A stretch of DNA of 64,000 bases from Mangrovimicrobium sp033283385 (GTDB taxonomy: Bacteria; Pseudomonadota; Gammaproteobacteria; Pseudomonadales; Halieaceae). The DNA lies in contig JAWMQQ010000003.1 of the NCBI GenBank assembly GCA_033283385.1, positions 682,001-746,000 of the forward strand, given 5' to 3'. The first letter of the stretch is position 1, and each line of letters begins with the position of its first letter. A program made the position numbers and the translations under genes. Shown here in pieces: positions 1 through 8,935 of the stretch. Under the pieces are notes generated by a model. The model made no database searches, was not told where the DNA came from, and worked only from the letters and a program-made list of their open reading frames with translations.

Positions 1-15
1 GAATCCCTCCCGGCG

Positions 16-1389
16 ATGAGGGCGAACGGATCACTTATGCTCCAGCTGGTGCAGCGGGCAGTACCTGACGCCGGGGAGCGTGTGGCCCTGCGTTCGGTGG
101 TGGCCAGTTTCAGCCTGCGCATCGCCAACCTCTCCCTGCGCTTCCTGATCGCGGTACTCCTCGCGCGCCTGCTGGGGCCCGCAGGCTACGGCGCGTATTC
201 GTTTGCGCTGTCCATCGTCATGGTGATGGCCATTCCCGTCCAGTTGGGGCTGCCCGTGCTGGTAGAGCGCGAGACCGCGCGCGCCCACGCTGTCGCCGAC
301 TGGCCGCTGATCAATACGCTCTGGCGCTGGTCGATGCGCCTGGCGTTCGGCCTCTCCCTGGCGCTGGCGCTACTCGCGCTGTTGTCGCTTGAGGCGCTGC
401 CGGGGTTGTTCCCCGGCGGTGTCCGGCCGGTGATACTCTGGGGTCTCGCGCTGCTGCCCCTTTTTGCGCTCAGCGCGCTGCGCGGCGCTGCGCTGCGCGG
501 CCTGCGCCGGGTAGCCATCGGGCAGCTTCCGGAGACCCTGGTGCAGCCACTGTCCTTCCTGCTGCTGCTCGGCCTGCTCGCCTGGCTGTGGCAACTGCAG
601 CCGTTTGCGGCGATGGCGGCGCATGTCGTTGCCGCCGCGCTCACCTTCGCCGTCGGCGCCGCCCTGCTGCACAGGTTTCGCCCGGCTGCCTTGTCGGGTG
701 CGGGCCTGCGCGCGGGCTGCAGCCGCGCCTGGCTTGGCTCCGCGGCAACCCTGGCGCTGGTGGCGGGCCTGCAGTTGATCAACAGCGAGATCAATGTATT
801 GATGCTGGGCTTCGTGCGCGGCCCGCAGGAGGTCGGTATCTACAGGGTGGCGGCCTCCGCCGTGGTGCTGGTGCCGCTGGTGCTGCAGGTGGTGTCGTCG
901 GTCGCCAGCCCCTATTTTGCCCGGTATTTTATCCAGGGCCGCTCGCGGGAATTGCGTGCGCTGGCGACACGCACGTCCCGGGCGATTGCCGTATTCTCGG
1001 TGCCGCTGGCCGCGTTGTACCTGGTCTGGGCGGAACCCCTGTTGCGGGTCTGTTTCGGCGAGTCCTACCTCGCGTCCGGGCAGCCCCTGCGCTACCTCGT
1101 CCTCGGCCAGGCGGTCAACTTCCTCACCGGCAGTGTCGCCGCGCTGCTGGTGATGACCGGCCACGAGCGCGTCACGTTGAGGGGCCTGTTCGTCGCGACA
1201 TTGCTGAATGTGCTGCTCTGCACCCTGTGGGTACCGCAGCACGGGGTGCCGGGCGCCGCAGCGGCCCTGGGTATCTCGATGGCCTGCTGGAACCTGGTGC
1301 TGTGGTGGGCCGCCCGCAAAACGCTGGGTATCGACAGCTCCCCCCTGGGATGGCACCGCGATGCGCCGCTGCCTGCCGCGGGGGATTGA
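16..1389 (+). CDS. Polysaccharide flippase (Wzx/MATE-like)
   Basis: This is a very hydrophobic protein of up to 457 residues with about twelve predicted membrane segments. It begins with the N-terminal helix and LLARLLGPAGYGAYSFALS loop typical of oligosaccharide flippases, which move lipid-linked repeat units across the inner membrane. The frame is open to base 1, so the start could lie outside the window. ATG codons at 16 and 37 both give a family-like N-terminus and neither has a clear ribosome binding site. It is followed after 31 bases by a run of glycosyltransferases in the same direction, which supports a role in exporting exopolysaccharide or O-antigen units. The family is clear; the substrate is unknown. 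Confidence 0.85.
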   Translation: MRANGSLMLQLVQRAVPDAGERVALRSVVASFSLRIANLSLRFLIAVLLARLLGPAGYGAYSFALSIVMVMAIPVQLGLPVLVERETARAHAVADWPLINTLWRWSMRLAFGLSLALALLALLSLEALPGLFPGGVRPVILWGLALLPLFALSALRGAALRGLRRVAIGQLPETLVQPLSFLLLLGLLAWLWQLQPFAAMAAHVVAAALTFAVGAALLHRFRPAALSGAGLRAGCSRAWLGSAATLALVAGLQLINSEINVLMLGFVRGPQEVGIYRVAASAVVLVPLVLQVVSSVASPYFARYFIQGRSRELRALATRTSRAIAVFSVPLAALYLVWAEPLLRVCFGESYLASGQPLRYLVLGQAVNFLTGSVAALLVMTGHERVTLRGLFVATLLNVLLCTLWVPQHGVPGAAAALGISMACWNLVLWWAARKTLGIDSSPLGWHRDAPLPAAGD

Positions 1390-1420
1390 ACGTGCCCACG
1401 ACGCCGCAGCGCCGCGCATC

Positions 1421-2545
1421 ATGAATACGCCGTCCACAAAGGCCGCTGCCGATATCGCGATACTGCTCCCCGACCTGCGCGGCGGCGGCGCCGAACAGGT
1501 GGCCGTGCGCCTCGCGCGGGAGTGGGTCCGGGAGGGCTACCGCGTGGTGTTCGTGCTGCTGAGGGCGCGGGGCGAACTGCTGCACGCACTGGGCGAAGGG
1601 GTCGAGGTCGTCGAGTTGGGGGTGGATCGCCTGCGCGGCGCGCTGTTGCCGCTGGCCGCCTGGTTGCGCGAGGCCGCGCCTGCGGTGCTGCTGGCCAGCA
1701 TGTGGCCGCTGACCAGTATCGCCGTGCTGTCCGCGCGCCTTGCCGGCGGGCCGAGCCGCGTACTGGTCAGCGACCACACGTGCTACTCTCTGGCTTATAA
1801 AAACAGGGGTGTTATGCACCGCTGCTTGTTGCGCACCAGCATACACCTCACCTATCCGCGCGCCGCGGACCGTATCGCCGTCTCGGCGGATGTGGCGAGA
1901 GACGTCGCGGCACTGGGCGCAATCCGGGGGAATTCGTTCACGGTGATCGGCAACCCGGTCGCGCCGGCGAGCCCGCCGGCCGAGGCGCGCTCGCCAGCCG
2001 GGCGCGGGGCGACAACGCCGCCGACGATACTCAGCGTGGGCAACCTGAAGCCGGTCAAGAACCAGGCGCAACTGCTCGAGGCCTTCGCCGCGGTGCGCGC
2101 GCAGCGTGTCGCGCGGCTGGTCATTCTCGGCGAGGGCGGCCTGCGCCCGCGACTGGAGGCGCTGGTGGCGGCGTTGAACCTGCAGGACGACGTGGAACTG
2201 CCCGGCTATGCAGACGACCCCTATCCCTGGTATGCCGCAGCCGACCTGTTCGTGCTGAACTCGTCCTGGGAGGGGTTTGGCAACGTCATCGTCGAGGCGC
2301 TGGCCCACGGCCTGCCGGTCGTCGCCACGGACTGTCCCGGCGGCCCGCGAGAGATACTGGAGGATGGAAAATACGGCGCGCTGGTGCCCGTGGGCGATAC
2401 CGGCGCGCTGTCCCGCGCGATCCTCGAGGGATTGGCCCGGCCCGTCGATACCCGTCACCAGCAACGCCGGGCGCTCGATTTCACCGCCGACCGGATTGCC
2501 CGTCAGTACCTCGCCCTGATCTTCCCGCAAGAGGCATCGGAATGA
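1421..2545 (+). CDS. Glycosyltransferase, GT4 type
   Basis: This 374-residue GT-B fold enzyme is likely cytoplasmic and adds a sugar to a lipid-linked repeat unit. The N-terminal motif LLPDLRGGGAEQVAVRLA is the GT4 opening. The C-terminal EX7E motif (EGFGNVIVE, E284 and E292) lies in the nucleotide-sugar binding half, followed by GLPVVATDCPGGPREIL. The frame extends upstream into the flippase gene, but ATG 1421 places the start just before the conserved first beta strand. The stop overlaps the next start by four bases (ATGA), indicating translational coupling within the cluster. Donor and acceptor cannot be told from the sequence. Confidence 0.88.
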   Translation: MNTPSTKAAADIAILLPDLRGGGAEQVAVRLAREWVREGYRVVFVLLRARGELLHALGEGVEVVELGVDRLRGALLPLAAWLREAAPAVLLASMWPLTSIAVLSARLAGGPSRVLVSDHTCYSLAYKNRGVMHRCLLRTSIHLTYPRAADRIAVSADVARDVAALGAIRGNSFTVIGNPVAPASPPAEARSPAGRGATTPPTILSVGNLKPVKNQAQLLEAFAAVRAQRVARLVILGEGGLRPRLEALVAALNLQDDVELPGYADDPYPWYAAADLFVLNSSWEGFGNVIVEALAHGLPVVATDCPGGPREILEDGKYGALVPVGDTGALSRAILEGLARPVDTRHQQRRALDFTADRIARQYLALIFPQEASE

Positions 2546-3741
2546 GCGCGGCGATCATTTATTGCAGCTATACCGGCATGCTGGAACCGCTCGGGCAGTC
2601 GCAGGTGCTCGCCTACATGGAGCGGCTTTGCCCGGAGCGCGAGGTGCACCTGATCTCCTTCGAAAAGCCGGCGCTGATGGGCGACGAGGCGCTCTGCAAT
2701 GCCATGGCGGCGCGGATTCGCAACGCAGGTATTCATTGGTATCCGCTGAAATACCACAAGAAATTTTCGCTGTTGGCGACGGCCTGGGACGTATTCGCCG
2801 GGCTGCGCACCGCCGCGTCGATCGCCGACCGCCGCCGGGTGAGCGCGTTTCACGCCCGCAGTTACGTACCCGCGGTGATCGGCAGTTTGCTGCGACGCTG
2901 GCGCGGGGTCCCCCTGCTGTTCGACACCCGCGGCTTCTGGGTCGACGAGCGCGCGGATGCCGGTCTCTGGCGGCCCGGCGGATGGCTGTACCGCTCGATG
3001 AAGCGCCTCGAACTGGGCCTGTTGCGCAGTTCGGATCATATTGTCGTGCTCACGCGGCGGGCGAGGGACGTCCTGCTCGGCATGGAGGCCCTGCAGGATA
3101 GCCCACCGCCGGTGACGGTCATCCCCACCTGTGTGGACCTTGAACGCTTCCGCCTGCCGCCAACCGCGCCCCCAGCCAGCCCCCTGACCATCGGTTACCT
3201 GGGCTCGGTGGGCACCTGGTACCGGTTCGACGAAGTCGCCAGGGCGTTCGCGCAGCTGAAGCGGCAGCGCGGGGACGCGCGCTTCCTGGTGATCAACCGC
3301 GGCCAGCACCCGCTGATACAGTGCAGCCTGCAGGGCGCCGGCGTGCCCGAGGATTGCGTGGAGCTGCTCGGCGTACCCTGGGCGGAGGTGCCGGCTTACC
3401 TGCACAGGATGCACGCGGCGGTGTTCTTTGTCGCGCCAGCGTTTTCCAAGCAGGCGTCGGCCCCCACGCGGCTGGCGGAACTCCTCGCCTCGGGTGTGCC
3501 CTGCCTGTCCAATCACGGTGTGGGTGACATGGGCGAGCTACTCGAGTCCGAATCCGTCGGCGTCGCCGTGTCGGGATTCTCGCCGACGGAGCTGGACAGC
3601 GGGACCCGCGAGTTGCTCCGACTGGTCGGGGATGCCGCCGTGGCACGGCGCTGTCGCGCGGCGGCCGAGCGACATTTCTCGCTGCAGGACGGCGTCGACA
3701 GTTACCGCGCCATCTACGCCAGCCTGGAGGCGCGGGCATGA
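2542..3741 (+). CDS. Glycosyltransferase, GT4-like
   Basis: This 399-residue protein resembles GT-B glycosyltransferases: the N-terminal half has IIYCSYTGMLEPLGQSQVLAY, and the C-terminal half has TIGYLGSVGTWYRFDEV and a region around SAPTRLAELLASGVPCLS that is typical of the donor site. Both ends overlap neighbouring genes by four bases (ATGA), so it lies inside a tightly coupled exopolysaccharide operon. The EX7E motif is less clear than in its neighbours, so specificity is unknown. Confidence 0.82.
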   Translation: MSAAIIYCSYTGMLEPLGQSQVLAYMERLCPEREVHLISFEKPALMGDEALCNAMAARIRNAGIHWYPLKYHKKFSLLATAWDVFAGLRTAASIADRRRVSAFHARSYVPAVIGSLLRRWRGVPLLFDTRGFWVDERADAGLWRPGGWLYRSMKRLELGLLRSSDHIVVLTRRARDVLLGMEALQDSPPPVTVIPTCVDLERFRLPPTAPPASPLTIGYLGSVGTWYRFDEVARAFAQLKRQRGDARFLVINRGQHPLIQCSLQGAGVPEDCVELLGVPWAEVPAYLHRMHAAVFFVAPAFSKQASAPTRLAELLASGVPCLSNHGVGDMGELLESESVGVAVSGFSPTELDSGTRELLRLVGDAAVARRCRAAAERHFSLQDGVDSYRAIYASLEARA

Positions 3742-4826
3742 CGCGCGTATTGCTGCTGTGCCGCTATGCGCGCAACGGCGCGAGCAGCCGCCTGCGCACG
3801 CTGCAATTCCTGCCGCCGCTCGAACGGCGCGGCTTCCAGGTGGACGTCTGCCCGTTCTTCGACGAGCGCTACCTGGAGGCCCTGTATGCGGGCCGCGGGC
3901 GCAGGGAACAGCTGCGCCTGCAACCCTACCTGCGGCGCCTGCGGGTGCTGTTCGGCGCCGCCCGCTACGACGTCGTCTGGATCGAAAAGGAAATCTTCCC
4001 CTACCTGCCGGCTCTGGCCGAGCACCTGCTCGCACGGCGCGGAATACCCCTTGTCGTCGACTACGACGACGCGGTGTTCCACCGCTACCAGCAGGGCAAT
4101 CGGCTGGTCCGGCAGCTGCTGGGCGACAAGTTAGCGAGCGTCATGCGCAGCGCGGCCACGGTGGTCTGCGGCAACGCCTATATCGCCGGTTACGCCCGCG
4201 CGCAGGGCGCGCGCGCCGTGGTGGAAATTCCCACCGTGGTGGACCTGGACCGCTATCGCCCGGTCTCCCCCGGATTGCGCTCCCCGCCGGTGATCGGCTG
4301 GATAGGATCGCCGAGCACCGAACAGTACCTGCTGCCGCTGCGCGCCATCCTGCTGGAGCTGTGTCGCCAGGGGGTTGCGGAACTGCTGCTGGTCGGCGTC
4401 TCCGAACAGTTGGCGAACGAGTTCCGCCACCCGGGCGTAAGCACGTTGCCGTGGAGCGAACAGAGCGAGGCAGACAGCCTGGCGCGCATGGACATCGGCA
4501 TCATGCCGCTGCGCGACGCCCCGTTCGAACGCGGCAAGTGCGGCTACAAACTGATCCAGTACATGGCATGCGGACTGCCGGTCGTCGCTTCGCCGGTCGG
4601 GGTCAATGTACAGATCGTCGGCGAAAACGACTGCGGCATACTCGCCGCAACCGCCGACGACTGGCGCGCCGCGCTGGATGAACTGGTGCGCTCGCCGGAC
4701 AGGAGGATCGCGCTGGGCCGGGCGGGGCGGTGCGCGGTGGAGCGGCAATACAACGTCGCCGTGCAACTTGATCGCATTGCCCGGGTACTGGCCGACCCGG
4801 TGCAAGCGCAGGCCGCAGCGGGATAG
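3738..4826 (+). CDS. Glycosyltransferase, GT1/GT4 type
   Basis: This 362-residue glycosyltransferase has the C-terminal signature DIGIMPL followed by FERGKCGYKLIQYMACGLPV and a following SPVGVN, characteristic of many lipopolysaccharide and capsule glycosyltransferases. The start ATG overlaps the preceding stop (ATGA). The gene ends five bases before the GTG of the polymerase-like gene. It presumably adds one residue of the repeat unit on the cytoplasmic face of the membrane; the sugar is unknown. Confidence 0.86.
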   Translation: MTRVLLLCRYARNGASSRLRTLQFLPPLERRGFQVDVCPFFDERYLEALYAGRGRREQLRLQPYLRRLRVLFGAARYDVVWIEKEIFPYLPALAEHLLARRGIPLVVDYDDAVFHRYQQGNRLVRQLLGDKLASVMRSAATVVCGNAYIAGYARAQGARAVVEIPTVVDLDRYRPVSPGLRSPPVIGWIGSPSTEQYLLPLRAILLELCRQGVAELLLVGVSEQLANEFRHPGVSTLPWSEQSEADSLARMDIGIMPLRDAPFERGKCGYKLIQYMACGLPVVASPVGVNVQIVGENDCGILAATADDWRAALDELVRSPDRRIALGRAGRCAVERQYNVAVQLDRIARVLADPVQAQAAAG

Positions 4827-4831
4827 GCGCC

Positions 4832-5875
4832 GTGTGGGTCTATTTCTGCCTGTTCCTCGTACCCGCGTTGCTGGCGGTGGAATTCCGCTACCAGCGATCC
4901 CGCCAGGGGCGCTACCTGTGGCTGGCGACGCTGGCGATCCTGGTCGTCGCGATCGGCTTCCGCCACGAGGTCGGCGGGGACTGGTACAACTACCTGGATC
5001 ACTTCCGGGCCATGCGCTATTTCCGCCTGCGCGAAGTGCTGGAACTGGGCGATCCCGCATACTACGTCCTGAACTGGCTGGTCTACCAGAGCGGGTTGTC
5101 GGTTCACTGGGTGAACCTGGCCTGCGCCCTGATCGTGGTGGCGGGTGTGGGGATTTTCTCCGCGGCGCAGCCACTGCCCTGGTTGTCGCTGGCGGTCTCC
5201 GTTCCCTACCTGCTGGTGGTGGTCGCCATGGGCTACACGCGGCAAAGCGTTGCCCTCGGCCTGGTCCTGGTGGCGCTCGCCGCGTTGGGCCAGGGGCGCA
5301 CCCGGCTGTTCTTCGGCATGGTGCTGGGCGCGGCGCTGTTTCACAAATCCGCGCTGTTGATGATGCCGATTGCGGCGCTGTCGGTGTCGCGCAATCGCTG
5401 GTGGACGGCGATCTGGGTCGGCGTGCTCGGACTGCTGGGCTTCTATCTGCTGCTGCTCGACTCCGCTCCCGAACTCTGGGATGCCTATGTGGAGCGCGGC
5501 AAATACAGCTCGGAAGGGGGGGTGATCCGCGTGGCGATGAATGCGGTGCCGGCGGTGCTGCTGCTGGTCTATCGAAAATCCATTTTCTCATCGGTCGAGG
5601 AGCGCAACCTGTGGCTGTGGATGGCGCTGCTGTCGCTGCTCACGGTGCCGCTGGTGTACGCCTCCTCCACCGCAGTTGATCGCGTCGCCCTGTACTTCAT
5701 TCCGCTGCAGATGTTCCTGTTTGCACGGCTGCCGCTGCTCGGTCGCGACGCGCGCAACTTCAACCTTCTCTATCTCGGCACCCTGTTCTACTATGGCGCG
5801 GTAATGTGCGTCTGGCTGTCGTTTGCCCACCACGCGGAACACTGGTTGCCGTACAGAAATTACCTGTTCTATTGA
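4832..5875 (+). CDS. EpsG-family membrane protein, probable polysaccharide polymerase (Wzy-like)
   Basis: This 347-residue polytopic membrane protein has about ten hydrophobic segments. It carries the EpsG hallmark RHEVGGDWYNY in an early loop. EpsG proteins are found in exopolysaccharide clusters where a Wzy polymerase is expected, so it probably joins repeat units in the periplasm. The start is GTG 4832, five bases after the previous stop. The stop TGA overlaps the TTG start of the next glycosyltransferase. The polymerase role is inferred from the family and context. Confidence 0.8.
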   Translation: MWVYFCLFLVPALLAVEFRYQRSRQGRYLWLATLAILVVAIGFRHEVGGDWYNYLDHFRAMRYFRLREVLELGDPAYYVLNWLVYQSGLSVHWVNLACALIVVAGVGIFSAAQPLPWLSLAVSVPYLLVVVAMGYTRQSVALGLVLVALAALGQGRTRLFFGMVLGAALFHKSALLMMPIAALSVSRNRWWTAIWVGVLGLLGFYLLLLDSAPELWDAYVERGKYSSEGGVIRVAMNAVPAVLLLVYRKSIFSSVEERNLWLWMALLSLLTVPLVYASSTAVDRVALYFIPLQMFLFARLPLLGRDARNFNLLYLGTLFYYGAVMCVWLSFAHHAEHWLPYRNYLFY

Positions 5876-7011
5876 AAACCGTCACCCTCTCCGCCAACAC
5901 CTCCTGGTACCTGCTCAACTTCCGCGCCGCCACCCTGCGCGCGCTGCGCGAGCGCGGCGACCGGGTGGTCTGCCTGTCTCCGGAAGACGACTACTCGCAG
6001 CGTCTGGCCCGGGAAATGGACTGCGAGTGGAGGGGGCTGCAGATGGACAACCAGGGCAGCAACCCGCTGAGCGATCTCGCCGTGTTGCGGCAGTTCTACC
6101 GCTGCTACCGCGAACTGCGCCCGGACGCCGCCCTGCATTTCACCATCAAGAACAACGTCTACGGCACCTGGGCCGCCCGCGCGCTGGGCGTGCCGGCGAT
6201 CAACAACGTCTCCGGGCTGGGTACGGCGTTTATCCGCAGCGGACCGCTGGGCGCGGTGGTACGCCAGCTGTATCGCTCCAGCCAGCCCTTTGCGTATCGC
6301 GTGTTCTGCCAGAACGAGGAGGACTTTCGCCTGCTGCTCGACAAGCGCCTGGTGAGACCGGACAAGTTGTGCCAGCTGCCGGGCTCGGGTGTAGACCTGC
6401 GGCGCTTCGCGCCGCGCCCGCGCAGCGTGCAGGGCGCGCCTTTCACGTTTCTCTACGCCGGGCGCATGCTGGCGGACAAGGGCCTGTACGAACTGGTGGC
6501 GGCGGGCGAACAACTGCGCGAGCGCGGCCTGGACTTCCGCCTGCAGCTGCGCGGCTTCGCCGGCGTAGAAAACGTATCCGCCATCGACGATGCGCAACTG
6601 CGGGCCTGGGCGCAGCGTCCCTGGGTGGAATGGCTGGGGCCGTCTGATGCGATGGAGCAGGCCTACGCCGAGGCGGACTGCGTGGTGCTGCCGTCCTATC
6701 GCGAGGGCATGCCGCGCAGCCTGCTCGAGGCCGGCGCCATGGGCTTGCCGGTCATCGCCGCGGACGTTCCCGGCTGCCGGCAAATCGTCAGCGACGGCTT
6801 CAACGGCATGCTGTGCGAACCCCGCAGCGCCGACTCGCTGGCGCAGGCGATGGCGAGGATGCTCGCCACGAGCGATGGCGAACGGCGCGCGCTGGGCGAG
6901 AACGGGCGCGAGCGCGTCGCGGCCGCCTACGACGAGCGCCTGGTCGTCGACGCCACGCTGGCGGTGATCGACGCGGCAGTCGAGCAGCGCGCCTCAGGGC
7001 TGCGGCAGTAG
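5872..7011 (+). CDS. Glycosyltransferase, GT4 (PglA/CapM-like)
   Basis: This 379-residue GT4 enzyme starts at TTG 5872, which overlaps the previous TGA. The family N-terminus SANTSWYLLNFRAATLRAL follows directly, while an upstream in-frame start would add unrelated residues from the polymerase gene. The EX7E motif EGMPRSLLE (E278, E286) and GLPVIAADVPGCRQIV are present. Its closest look is to enzymes that add HexNAc to polyprenyl-linked sugars, which fits the HexNAc enzymes encoded downstream. Its 3' end overlaps the convergent nucleotidyltransferase gene by 18 bases. Confidence 0.87.
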   Translation: MKTVTLSANTSWYLLNFRAATLRALRERGDRVVCLSPEDDYSQRLAREMDCEWRGLQMDNQGSNPLSDLAVLRQFYRCYRELRPDAALHFTIKNNVYGTWAARALGVPAINNVSGLGTAFIRSGPLGAVVRQLYRSSQPFAYRVFCQNEEDFRLLLDKRLVRPDKLCQLPGSGVDLRRFAPRPRSVQGAPFTFLYAGRMLADKGLYELVAAGEQLRERGLDFRLQLRGFAGVENVSAIDDAQLRAWAQRPWVEWLGPSDAMEQAYAEADCVVLPSYREGMPRSLLEAGAMGLPVIAADVPGCRQIVSDGFNGMLCEPRSADSLAQAMARMLATSDGERRALGENGRERVAAAYDERLVVDATLAVIDAAVEQRASGLRQ

Positions 7012-8073
7012 GGTCGCGGCGCGCCGCTGCAGGTAGCCAGGCAGTTTCGCGCTGTTGTACCACAGCGCAACGCCCAGGTGGCGCGCCCGCGCCTGCAGGT
7101 CGAGCGTGCTCGCCACGCTGGGAGATTGCAGGCGCCAGCGCAATAGCTGCAGGCGGGCGCCGACATCACAGGGCGCGCAGCGGCGCTGCCCGTCCTCCAG
7201 CCCCATCAGTTCCGCGACCAGTTGCTCGAACACCTGCTGCTCACGCGCGGCGGGTTCGCGCGCCACCGCGCCGAAGGCCGCCTCCTGTTGCAGCAGGGCC
7301 AGGTAATCGAGCCCGGCCCGAACCGGGAAGTCGCAGCGCGCGGCATAGCCGTCGTGGACGAAGGCGCCGCAGGCCAGCGCGAGCCGCTGCAGCGCGGGAT
7401 GCGGCAGGTGGAAGACGGCGTCGTGGCGCTGCTCTCGACGGCTGCCGGCGAGAAAGGCCTGCAGCGGCAGGCGGGACTGGAAGCGCCGCGGCAGTGGGTG
7501 CCGGTGCAGTTCCAGTGTGGCGCCCTGCCCGGGTTTGAGCATCGGCGGCAGGTGGTGGTGATGCGCCGCCAGCCGCGCGGCGCGCTGCGGGTCGTCGAAC
7601 AGCTCCGGCTGCGGCCGGGCGTAGTCGCAGAAAAGGTAACCGTCGGCGAGCAGCGCGCGCGCCGCCGGCGCCAGTTGTTCCGGCGGCATCAGCAGGTCGA
7701 TGTCCAGTTGCCTGCGAAACCCCGCGTGCGGCGCCGGCTCGGCCCACATCAGCGCCGTGCCCTTCAGGAACACCGGTTCCAGCCCCGCGGCATTGAGCGC
7801 GCGCGCGAGCTTTACCGCCTGCGCCCGCAACTGCATCTGGCGGCGGGTGTTGTCCTCCAGCGCCGCCCGCAGCGGCGCGAGGGCCGCTGCGGACCACCGC
7901 TCGCCGGGTGCCGGGTGTTCCGTTACGCGTACGCCGAGGGTGTGCAGCAGGTCGCGCTGCGCTGCCTGTGACAACACCTGGTGAACGTTGTCCGCAGCGA
8001 GCGCACACGCCAGTGCCGACGCATCGCCGGCCAGGCTGCGGCAGAGTAGGCGGAATGCATCCCAGTTGGTCAT
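6994..8073 (-). CDS. Nucleotidyltransferase family protein (NTP_transf_5 type)
   Basis: This 359-residue protein carries the signature of uncharacterised nucleotidyltransferases often seen in exopolysaccharide and lasso-peptide loci: FLKGTALMW near residue 115 followed by RQLDIDLLM, whose acidic residues would bind metal. ATG 8073 gives MTNWDAF; a longer frame exists, but its extra residues look non-coding. There is no Shine-Dalgarno sequence and a TATATT sits just upstream, so the mRNA may be leaderless. It is the only minus-strand gene in this plus-strand run and overlaps the convergent glycosyltransferase by 18 bases. Substrate unknown. Confidence 0.75.
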   Translation of the reverse strand: MTNWDAFRLLCRSLAGDASALACALAADNVHQVLSQAAQRDLLHTLGVRVTEHPAPGERWSAAALAPLRAALEDNTRRQMQLRAQAVKLARALNAAGLEPVFLKGTALMWAEPAPHAGFRRQLDIDLLMPPEQLAPAARALLADGYLFCDYARPQPELFDDPQRAARLAAHHHHLPPMLKPGQGATLELHRHPLPRRFQSRLPLQAFLAGSRREQRHDAVFHLPHPALQRLALACGAFVHDGYAARCDFPVRAGLDYLALLQQEAAFGAVAREPAAREQQVFEQLVAELMGLEDGQRRCAPCDVGARLQLLRWRLQSPSVASTLDLQARARHLGVALWYNSAKLPGYLQRRAATLLPQP

Positions 8074-8147
8074 CGGCGGCAATATAGCACGCTGTCGCCG
8101 GCGCGTACCGGCGGTTATAGTGGGCGCCGGTAAGGAGAATCCCACAC

Positions 8148-8894
8148 TTGATCGACCTGCACTGCCACCTGTTGCCCGGCATAGACGATGGCGCGCCAGA
8201 CCTCGATACGGCGCTGGCCATGGCGCGCATGGCCAGCGCCGACGGCATCACCACCTGCGCCTGCACGCCGCACATCCACCCGGGGCGCTACGACAACGAG
8301 GCGGTGGGTATAGCCCGCGCCCGCGATGAATTCGCCGGGGCGCTGGCGGATGCGGGTGTCGAACTTGAACTGACTTTGGGTGCCGACGCGCGCATCACAC
8401 CGGAAATGCTGCCCGACCTGCGCAGCGGGCGGATCCCGACGCTGCATGGCAGCCGCTACTTTCTCTGCGAGCCTTCACACCATGTGCCGCTCCCGGGCCT
8501 GCCTGCGCTGGTGCAGCGCTTGCTCGCGGCGGGCTACGTACCGGTGATCACTCACCCGGAACGACTGCGCTACATCGACACCCACTACCAGCAGTTTCTC
8601 GACGCTGCCCGCATGGGCGCCTGGGTCCAGCTCACCGCCGGCGCGCTCACCGGCCGCTTCGGCAGCCGGCCGCAGGCCGCCGCGCAGCGCCTGCTGCAGG
8701 ACGGCGTGGTGCACCTGCTGGCCACCGATGCCCACAACACCGGCAACCGCGCGCCGCTGCTGGCCGAGGGCCGCGAGGCGGCGGCGCAACTGGTGGGAGA
8801 GGAGGAGTCGTGGCGGCTGGTGCGCGAGCGCCCGCAGGCGGTGCTGGACAACCTGCCGCCGGGACAGGTACCGGCACCCGGCAGTCGGGGCTAG
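8148..8894 (+). CDS. CpsB/CapC-family tyrosine phosphatase, PHP domain
   Basis: This 248-residue PHP-fold metallophosphatase has metal ligands in DLHCHLLPGIDDG at the N-terminus, HIHPGRY, ITHPERLRY and a C-terminal LLATDAHN. In the CpsB/YwqE family these coordinate manganese or iron, and the enzyme dephosphorylates the tyrosine tail of the BY-kinase that controls polysaccharide chain length. No kinase is in the window; it would be expected upstream. The start is TTG 8148, supported by AAGGAG at 8132-8137 and by homology beginning at IDLHCH. It probably regulates the adjacent export machinery. Confidence 0.85.
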   Translation: MIDLHCHLLPGIDDGAPDLDTALAMARMASADGITTCACTPHIHPGRYDNEAVGIARARDEFAGALADAGVELELTLGADARITPEMLPDLRSGRIPTLHGSRYFLCEPSHHVPLPGLPALVQRLLAAGYVPVITHPERLRYIDTHYQQFLDAARMGAWVQLTAGALTGRFGSRPQAAAQRLLQDGVVHLLATDAHNTGNRAPLLAEGREAAAQLVGEEESWRLVRERPQAVLDNLPPGQVPAPGSRG

Positions 8895-8935
8895 GGGGCA
8901 GGCCTGGAATCAGTGCCCGGAGCAGCTATAAGCGG

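Noticed and set aside
6994..7011. Frameshift or truncation at the convergent overlap
   Set aside because: Both proteins have full-length family ends; the 18-base overlap is simple tail-to-tail packing.
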